Source: Hibiscus mutabilis
Lineage: Eukaryota > Streptophyta > Magnoliopsida > Malvales > Malvaceae
Direction: 5' to 3'
Assembly: GCA_019671005.1 (NCBI GenBank)
Contig: CM033718.1
Location: forward strand, 36,534,508 to 36,598,507
DNA: 64,000 nt
This document shows positions 56,956 to 64,000 of this stretch, in pieces. The stretch's first letter is position 1. Each line of letters opens with the position of its first letter. A program made the translations under genes and the position numbers. The notes below the pieces were generated by a model. The model ran no database searches, was not told the origin of the DNA, and saw only the letters and a list, made by a program, of their open reading frames with translations.

Positions 56956-59111
56956 TGTAACACTCCAAAAATAGGGATAGACGTTTAGAGGTTTGATCAA
57001 GTTGGGTTCGACTCGGTCGAATCAGGTTAACCAGTCAAATGAGTTTTGAGAAATTTATATTTTAAAAATATAAATTATGGAGATAAAAATTGGTTTGCAT
57101 TACCAAAAATGTTTAATTACATTATCAAGTGTTTTGGTAATTAATTTGGGATCTAATTAAATCGTTTAAAGTGACATTTTGATTTAGTAACTACATTGCA
57201 AAGATTGCAAAATTGTTTTTAATGACTATTTTGTAAATGGGCCAATACTAAGAATCCATAGAAAGCTATGAATTCTTAATATTTTTAATCAAAAAATGAC
57301 CACCTTAATTGTGTAAAAATTTGATGATTGATTGGTTTCTAGATCATTTTGCTATTCTTTATAATTTTCTCTCATTTTCTCTCCTTATTTTCCATCATTT
57401 TCTATTCAATTTCCAAGCATGATTCATCAAAATTTTTGCTGATTTTCTATGGAGAAATCATCATTTGATTCTTCTTTTGATTCCAAACAAAACCTCACGA
57501 GAATTTCTCAAAGATTTCATCAATTTCACAAGTTGGATTTCAAGAAAAATCTTACGTCAATTTTGGTGGAAACTTCTTCAAAGGTGAATTTCATTTTCTT
57601 TTCTTAAACTAAGGTTTTTGTTGATATTCCCTAGTAGTTGGCTGATATTGGATTGAATTTAACTTAGTTTTGCAATGGATTTCAAGAATTGATTTCTTAA
57701 TGGAGATTTTGATGATTTGCTTAAATATTTGTTTAAGTTGATGAAACATGGAGATTTTTTGTTGGGTAATTTAATGTTTTGATAAGGTAAGCATAATTTG
57801 AAATGAGATTATTGAAAAAAAATCCCGAAATTATTTGATTGGTTAATTTTTATATGAGTTTTTAGTAGTTTTTTGGGGCTGTTATGAGTATTTTTGTATT
57901 GCTGGAGATATAAGGATGTTTGGGAGATGTTTTTGGTTGTGTTTTTATGTTGATTGAATGTTAGAATTGTGGGTTTGATGATAGGTATTGGGTGAATGAA
58001 GTTTGTTATGGATTTTAGTAGTTTCAGCAAATTTTTGGAAGGTTAATGTTAAAGTGCAAGGGATTGTTGTTATACAGCGATTATAATGCATAATGATGCA
58101 TTTTCCCTCTGATTTTGTGTGGTTAAAACAACGGATGATCAAGGCAAGGTTTTCAAGTTGCGTACGTTGCATTTCGGAGGCTCAATTTGCGCTTAGCGAG
58201 CAATGCAAAGTGTATCAAAAGTGTATAAATGCGTTAAAGCTCTTTAAAGGTTTGATTGGTGGATCTTGGGGGTTTAGTTATAGACTAACAAGCTTAACTA
58301 AGATCAATCATAGGTTTCCCTTATTTCGCTGGGTTATTTGCTTCGATATTAGCTTGTGAATTTCATGTTTTTGGTTTAAAACATGGTTTGATTTACTTAA
58401 TGTAAATGCATTGTTTTGGATTAATATGCAATTTTTAACAAAGTAAATGAATGCGTATAAACATTGAGATTTTTCCTAGAAGGAATATGTTGTTGCCTTT
58501 GGCAATATGGTTTTGTATATAAAACGAATTTTGTGAAATGCATTGGAAAACAGTAAGTAAAGGTATTTGAAATGATATGTTGAATATGTCATGTAAATGA
58601 GAAAGTATTGGATATAGTTGACATGCCATAGAATTAAGTGCACTATAAAAATAATGTCGATCACTCTGCGGCTCTTAAGGTATAGCGGTTTAACTAGGCT
58701 ACTCGAGCTGATGGTTTCTTTGGTTCTTGCAAAATAGGGGTAAGCCTATTTGTTGTGTGTTAGGGGTGAACCTAGCACGATGGGGTAGGGGTGAGCTTGC
58801 TCCTAGCTGAAGTGAGATTTGGTTGAGGTGAGACCACCATGAGAAATCCATGTATCCGATGTGGTAATTAACATTATGTTTCTGGAATGTAAAGATATAG
58901 GTAAGTCTATCCGTGGTCACCTTTAATGCCAATATATGTGATATAAGATATGTATGAAAAGTGCTTTGATGCATATGGTTGTTATACATGTTACACTTTG
59001 GAATTAAAAGAAATGCTTTGGTTTGACTTAGCATGTTTTCATAACAAGTGTTATGTATTTTAAAAATAGTTTTAAAAATGCATCGATGTTTAATTTAAGA
59101 GCGACCTTACT

Positions 59112-59132
59112 AAGCATCGCGCGATTATGCTT
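59112..59132 (+). promoter_or_regulatory. Compensated hairpin AAGCAT-CGCGCGATT-ATGCTT
   Basis: Same position relative to a CTTACTAAG motif as TAAGTAC/GTACTTA in the other LTR family. The stem bases changed on both arms. A T-rich run follows. Confidence 0.5.
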
Positions 59133-59727
59133 TTTTTTCCTATTGATGCAAATCAATAGAGTTGTGGTGCAACGATCACTTGGCAAGGAAGGTCCAAGAT
59201 CAAGACATTTGCTCAAGTATGGAAAACTAGTTTTAATTCGGCTAGTAAGGCAATGTGTTACCATGTTTTTGGGGGATGTGTAATCTACATTTTAATGGTG
59301 TTGTGGAGGTTTATATGTTGTGATTTGATGGATTAGCATGTCAATGTTTTGAGGCATGTTTGTTAATGACATACGTATATGAGTTTGATTCTTGAAGGTT
59401 TTCATAGTATACATATAGGGTGGAAATGCTTATGCTTATATTCTTGTGGTTCAAGCATGTTAAATTTGGTATTATTAGACTATTGATGTGATGCCTATGT
59501 TTAAATGTGCCTTGAATCTCTTTTTGAGTGTTGAGTTGAATGGTTTTAGGAAGCATGCCTTTAGAGTTGTGATATTGTGCAATATGTCTTTTGTTGTTCT
59601 TATTATCATGAGCTTAAGGCTTGTTTTAATCCTTGGTTTAGTGGTGTATATATGTATAGTTGATTAAGGTATGTTTTAGTTGCCAAATAGGTGAAAACTA
59701 GAAAAGTTGGACATTTTAGGCCTAGGG

Positions 59728-59990
59728 GTACCGATACTCGTGCCACCATATTGATACGGGTATGCAAAATTTTGGTCCTGAGTATCTTTACTCAAGCAAG
59801 TGTATCGGTACGAGTTTATGCATTTTGTCGTGGGTACTGATACAGAGGAAGGTGTGTCGATACGACTTTTAGCTACTAGAATTTGGGGATTTTGAAATTG
59901 TGTTAGGGTACCAATACATGAGAAAGGGTATTGGTACACCATTGTGAATATGTGTCCAGGTACCAATACCCTTGCCCGAGTACCGATACA
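59728..59990 (+). repeat. Cluster of about nine GTACCGATAC-type decamers, alternating orientation
   Basis: GTACCGATAC (59728), GTATCGGTAC (59802), GTACTGATAC (59836), then GTACCAATAC, GTATTGGTAC, GTACCAATAC and GTACCGATAC up to about 59990, plus weaker copies. Forward and reverse forms alternate, giving many possible stem-loops. Confidence 0.75.
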
Positions 59991-60419
59991 GGTAATAGTT
60001 ATTTTCAGTTGATGTGATTTTATGGTTTGTGATTCTTTCATTTTTATCCTGGTTTTCATGCATGCATTTATATGAGTTTGGTTGGTTGTTTAAAGCTAAA
60101 ATTTGACAAGTTTGCATGTAACCTGACTAATGGAGTATTGGTCACATCAAATTTGATTAAGTCATTGTAGTTTTCAAGATTTGCAATTTGGTTCCCCAAA
60201 TTGCAATACACGCGATTGGTTGTTAATTCGATGGTCGAATCAGTTGAGATTTCACCTGCTGCCAGCATGCACACTTTAGGTTATAGTGTAGCATCTAGAT
60301 GAGGTAAAAATAAAAATGGACCTAATATTAGTTAATTGTTGCGAGATTGTTTCGGCAAACCCAATGCAGCTCGCTCGGTTCGGCCTAGCGTCTAGGCCTA
60401 GTTGTGGGGTTATATTTGG

Positions 60420-60435
60420 TGGTATTAGAGCCAGG
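60420..60435 (+). other. Primer binding site (initiator tRNA-Met)
   Basis: TGGTATTAGAGCCAGG, one change from TGGTATCAGAGCCAGG, five bases after the LTR end. Unlike the PBSs at 9401 and 19387 it has no extra A. Confidence 0.8.
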
Positions 60436-60726
60436 TTGGCAATTTTTGGGTGTTGTTGTTGATTGCTTGATTTCTTGATTGATATTATGTTTTTCGTATA
60501 CATGTTTAGGAGTGATGATGAAGATATTTGTGGTGTTGGGGTATAATGGGAAATTATTGTCTATCACCGTGGTTTTGCAATGATTTTTGTAGGTTGTCTT
60601 GGACCACTTGTTAAGCATACACCCCAACTATCAAGTTTAAACACCAGTAATGAATTTCATTTTAAAAAGGAATGATTTAATCAGTGATTACTCTTGAATT
60701 TGGTAAGCGTCGTCTGGATTATCAAT
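60436..60726 (+). mobile_element. Leader remnant after the PBS
   Basis: 291 bp of untranslated leader with no gag signature, cut off by the LTR starting at 60727. The rest of this element is not in the window. Confidence 0.55.
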
Positions 60727-63700
60727 TGTAATACCCCAAATCATGGCCTAGTAACATGTCATAAACAAAGTAGAGCTTAATTGTACAAACAATTTTCAAA
60801 TTTGAAGAATTAATTAAACCTAGTGACTAAATTAGATGGATTGATAAAGAAGTAACATAATCATGAATGATCAAATAGTAACAAATTGTAAATGTAAAAT
60901 TGCATGCAATAAGGATGAGTAATCAAGGATTTATGAAGCAATTAGACCATAATTTTCCAAGTGGAGGCAAATAGTCAAGCCATGTGATAACAACATGGCC
61001 AAGTGGCCATCTTTCTATCATCTTCTCCACCTTGGCCGAAAATTCCTCTCATCCATATAAGAATAGAAAACCACCATTGTAGATGAAGGAAGCTTGCATG
61101 TGATCACAATTGCATGAAAATTGAATAGTTAGGAAGATTCTAAGTGGATTCTAAATCCTTCCTCCCTAGCATCTTGTTTGAATGAGTGATTGATGATGTT
61201 CTTGTTGTATAAATTGAATTGGATGATTGTTATGTATGTTAGGATCATGATATCTTTTAATTGAACTTGAAATTGTGATTGCTAGTAGCTAAATTGCAAA
61301 AGGAAATGTATATGGTTGCTGGAAATTTAATAAATGTGTATATGATTGGAAACAATGTTGAATTGGGACTGTTTTGTTAGTGAAAATGTTTAAGCATGTT
61401 AATTGAATATAAACCCTTTTTTGATCATGTTGGTAGATTAATTGAGAATTGATTTGAGTAAATAAGTTGCTGGAAATGTGAAAGCACCTAATTGGATTAG
61501 TTAAATTAGGTAATGGACTGCTCAATTGGTAAATTGGATGTGCAATGTTGATCAAATAAATCAAATTGGGTTCAACATGATAATGCCCTGTTTTAAGCAC
61601 ATGGATAGGTGAATTAGACTGACCTAGACATGTAAGAACATGAAAATGAATTGAATTTCCATGTTAGAACCTTGTTAAAATGAGTTAAGAAGCTAGAAAC
61701 TCAACCTAGTGTAATCTGCCCAGAATGCTCTGTTCTGGGTAGTAATTTTGAAAAATCACTATAAATTGTATAAAATGAATTTAAGACTGAAATTTTTATG
61801 GAAAACACCTTGATATGTCTAAATTCATTAGGAGAAAACATAACAGAATAATGGGTTTTAGAATGAATTGTAGAGAAGAAACACTAGGGACAGTGCAAAC
61901 TGTCCAGTGTAGCAAATTACCCTTTCTTTAAGTTAAAAACTGTATTAATTGGCAAAGAAATATAATTCAAGCCTTATATGGTTAGAAAGACAATTTCGTT
62001 AGCTTTCCAACGGTGTAAACCAATTGAAATTCCGGCGTACAGAATGAAAGTTATGCATGATTAAGTGAATAGAGTGCAAGCTGCCTGGTAGCAGCAGTAT
62101 AGGTAATTGTACATTGTTTTGTGGCAATTTCTAAACTGCTTTGTAAACAGTTTTAGGACATTGATTCTGCCCTGTTTGACATGGATTAGAGTATAAATAA
62201 GTGTAGTAAATAATGTATATGATCTTGTTTTGACATGTAATTGTTGTGTAATGTGATAGAACCAAGAGTAAACTTGGTGGAAGAGGATAAAGTGGATCAT
62301 CCTAAAGCCAAGAACAAAGGAGTGTGGATCCAAGACTAGCTAAGCTTGGAGTATTGTGAGTGTAGTTATCTCTAGGGTTAGGACTAGGTCCTAACTAATG
62401 CATACTTGTTTACATTCTTGTAATGTTAAATGAACCTAATAAGGACTTGACCTAATAAGGGAAGAATGACTAGTAATGCATGAAATTTGATCACATCTTG
62501 AATAGATGTTTTATTCGAATGCTAATCAGGTTTAAATGGTACATTGGTGCTTGTATGTGTCATGATGCATGTGATCGAATGCTAAAGAACTTGCTTGATA
62601 TATCATATCATCTTGATGAAATGAAACATGAGAATTACATGATATGTGAGCTAAGGCTCAATTGGCCTAAGGGCCTAAAATGAAATGAACTTGCTTGACA
62701 TGATCATGAACTTGATAAACTTGTATAAATGGTAAATCAAACAACCTTGGTAGCTAGTTGGACTTGGTAGAAGGGCATGCCTTAGAGTTTAGAGCTCATT
62801 GTGTCAGGGTGGACTACGGTCCAGGGCTAAGGCCCCTATTTGGCGATAGGCGGAGGGTACGTATGTGGTCTTTGGAGACAATAGGAGGGTTTACCAACAC
62901 TACGGTGCATCTTGTGGTGACATTTGGTTGGAGACTCGATTACCTATACAAACTAAGTACCAAGGGGGTTGTTTAAATGATAACAAATGTAATAACAATC
63001 CTAAAACACATGTGACTTGTCTTGAAAGCCATGAATTGAATGTTACTTGTCTTGAAAGCCATGAATTGTATGTTACTTGTCATGTAAGCATGACTTACTT
63101 GATTTCTTGTTTTGCAAGCATGATGTGGTTGATCCTTGATAAGAAAACATGAAGTATAAATTCTTGTTTCTTGTTCCTTGATAGCCGAATGCTTGAAATC
63201 CTTAGCTAGGATTATCTTAATGTTTGGAAGCTTTATCTAAGATCACTCTAATGCTTGAAAACCTTAGCTAGGTTCATTCTTGATTAAATGAAACATAACT
63301 TGGCATAACAAATGGTTAGAACTAGTTACTACCTCACTAAGTACATTCTTGCACTTATCACTCTCGTTTTCATTCTTCCCAACTACAGGATAAAGGATAT
63401 GAGTTTTGTTTGATCTTGAAGCCTGATTTCTTGAGCTAGAAGCAAGTCACACAAGCATTGCCTAAGTATGGTTTCATACTTGTTTTGTACATCTCCTAGA
63501 TTGGTGGCACTAGATTGTATAAAGTGTAGCTTGATCATGCATTTTGGAACACTTGAAACTTGTATATATTGTCCTTGTATGGGCCTACTATGTTTATGAT
63601 CTTGATTAACAAATGAAAAACAAGTTGTATTGACTTAGATTACATGTAATGGAATGATTTTACTGCACATATATGAGATTACAAATGGTATGATCAAGTA

Positions 63701-64000
63701 TTTGATCTAGTTTACAATGAAACTTTTGAATGTCTTGCTTGAATTGAAAGTAGAATGAGATGATTCATGTTGCTTGACTTACCATTCTAATTCCTTGTAG
63801 AATGTCATGGTCTTATATGAATATATCTTGGTGTAGTTGATGTTTTGTATTAATATGATGATTGCCGAATGGATAGACTTTAGTGTATGGCTTGAATGGA
63901 AACTAGTTACATGCAAATTGAATGTTCAAAGAATCATGTTAGAAATTTAGGTATGAGATATTACATGTATACATCTAGGATCAATGAAATAAAATGAAGC
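60727..64000 (+). mobile_element. Partial long gypsy LTR, sister of the 15625 LTR
   Basis: It starts TGTAATACCCCAAATCATGG and follows 15625-19380 almost base for base with small indels: module 62000-62057, the block 62760-62960, hairpin region TAAGTAC-ATTCTT-GCACTTA (63338-63357, one stem mismatch), then CATTCTTCCCAACTACAG. By comparison about 0.4 kb of its 3' end lies beyond the window. The ORFs at 62480, 62758 and 62865 parallel those at 17467, 17745 and 17852 because the LTRs are copies, not because they are genes. Confidence 0.85.

Larger units (their letters stand above)
56956..60414 (+). mobile_element. Complete 5' LTR (3.46 kb), a further gypsy family
   Basis: It starts TGTAACACTCCAAAAATAGGG and ends GTTGTGGGGTTATA, then five bases and a good PBS. 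It differs from the 15625 family over most of its length but has a compensated hairpin (AAGCAT-CGCGCGATT-ATGCTT, 59112-59132) in the same CTTACTAAG context and a cluster of GTACCGATAC decamers at 59728-59990. ORFs inside (57809-60627, mostly minus strand) are not supported as genes. Confidence 0.78.

Noticed and set aside
56956..60414. Host gene in the many minus-strand ORFs of this stretch
   Set aside because: They lie within one LTR bounded by clear termini and a PBS, and show no domain.

Overview
This window looks like plant heterochromatin, most likely from an AT-rich eudicot genome (family not resolvable from sequence alone). It is essentially wall-to-wall LTR retrotransposon debris in both orientations, with elements nested inside one another. 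I find no intact host gene, no rRNA or tRNA gene and no CRISPR array. Every recognisable protein belongs to a mobile element, with one unidentified exception near 38.2-38.4 kb. Almost every element ORF is broken by stops, frameshifts or insertions.

Layout. 1-5.7 kb: minus-strand Ty3/gypsy LTR pieces, including a PBS-to-PPT remnant of only 242 bp, then the 5' piece of a plus-strand LTR. 5.7-11.65 kb: plus-strand chromovirus-type gypsy copy with a 3.66 kb LTR, PBS, and decayed gag, protease and start of RT. It breaks off inside RT into LTR sequence that ends at 14,371. 15.0-15.6 kb: minus-strand LTR fragment. 15.6-24.43 kb: a second gypsy copy with a 3.76 kb LTR, gag, PR, RT, RNase H and integrase. 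Its protease holds a 5'-truncated LINE fragment carrying an open RNase H domain. 24.43-34.4 kb: minus-strand Tat/Ogre-lineage element with a 2.4 kb 3' LTR, PPT, a 34-bp tandem repeat in its 3' UTR, integrase, second (archaeal-type) RNase H, RT, a putative intron and protease. 34.8-37.4 kb: LTR of a non-coding family (termini TGATAC...TATCA) with an 882-bp internal tandem triplication. 37.4-41.9 kb: gypsy LTR pieces around a small unidentified coding fragment. 41.9-45.6 kb: another LTR of the TGATAC family and Athila-like debris. 45.6-48.7 kb: minus-strand gypsy gag-pol split by a TGATAC-family solo LTR. 48.7-51.3 kb: a head-to-tail LTR-internal-LTR-internal-LTR array of the same non-coding family, cut by a 100-N assembly gap. 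51.4-55.3 kb: gypsy LTR inserted in an Athila-like gag. 56.9-60.4 kb: complete 3.46 kb LTR plus PBS of another gypsy family. 60.7-64 kb: start of one more long LTR closely matching the one at 15.6 kb.

The most interesting signals are not genes. (1) The TGATAC-family LTRs carry two or three 20-nt hairpins whose stems differ but stay paired, around a conserved 6-nt loop. (2) The long gypsy LTRs carry a TAAGTAC...GTACTTA hairpin, with a compensated version in a different family, usually followed by a pyrimidine tract and ACAG. (3) The Tat-lineage element has a GT...AG intron candidate whose removal keeps the frame open. (4) A roughly 60-bp motif is shared by LTRs of otherwise unrelated families. 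(5) PBSs in two families share the same extra A. (6) Two families have lost nearly all internal sequence between PBS and PPT.

All calls come from reading the sequence and the supplied translations. No alignment, folding or database search was run, so family names rest on recognisable motifs.
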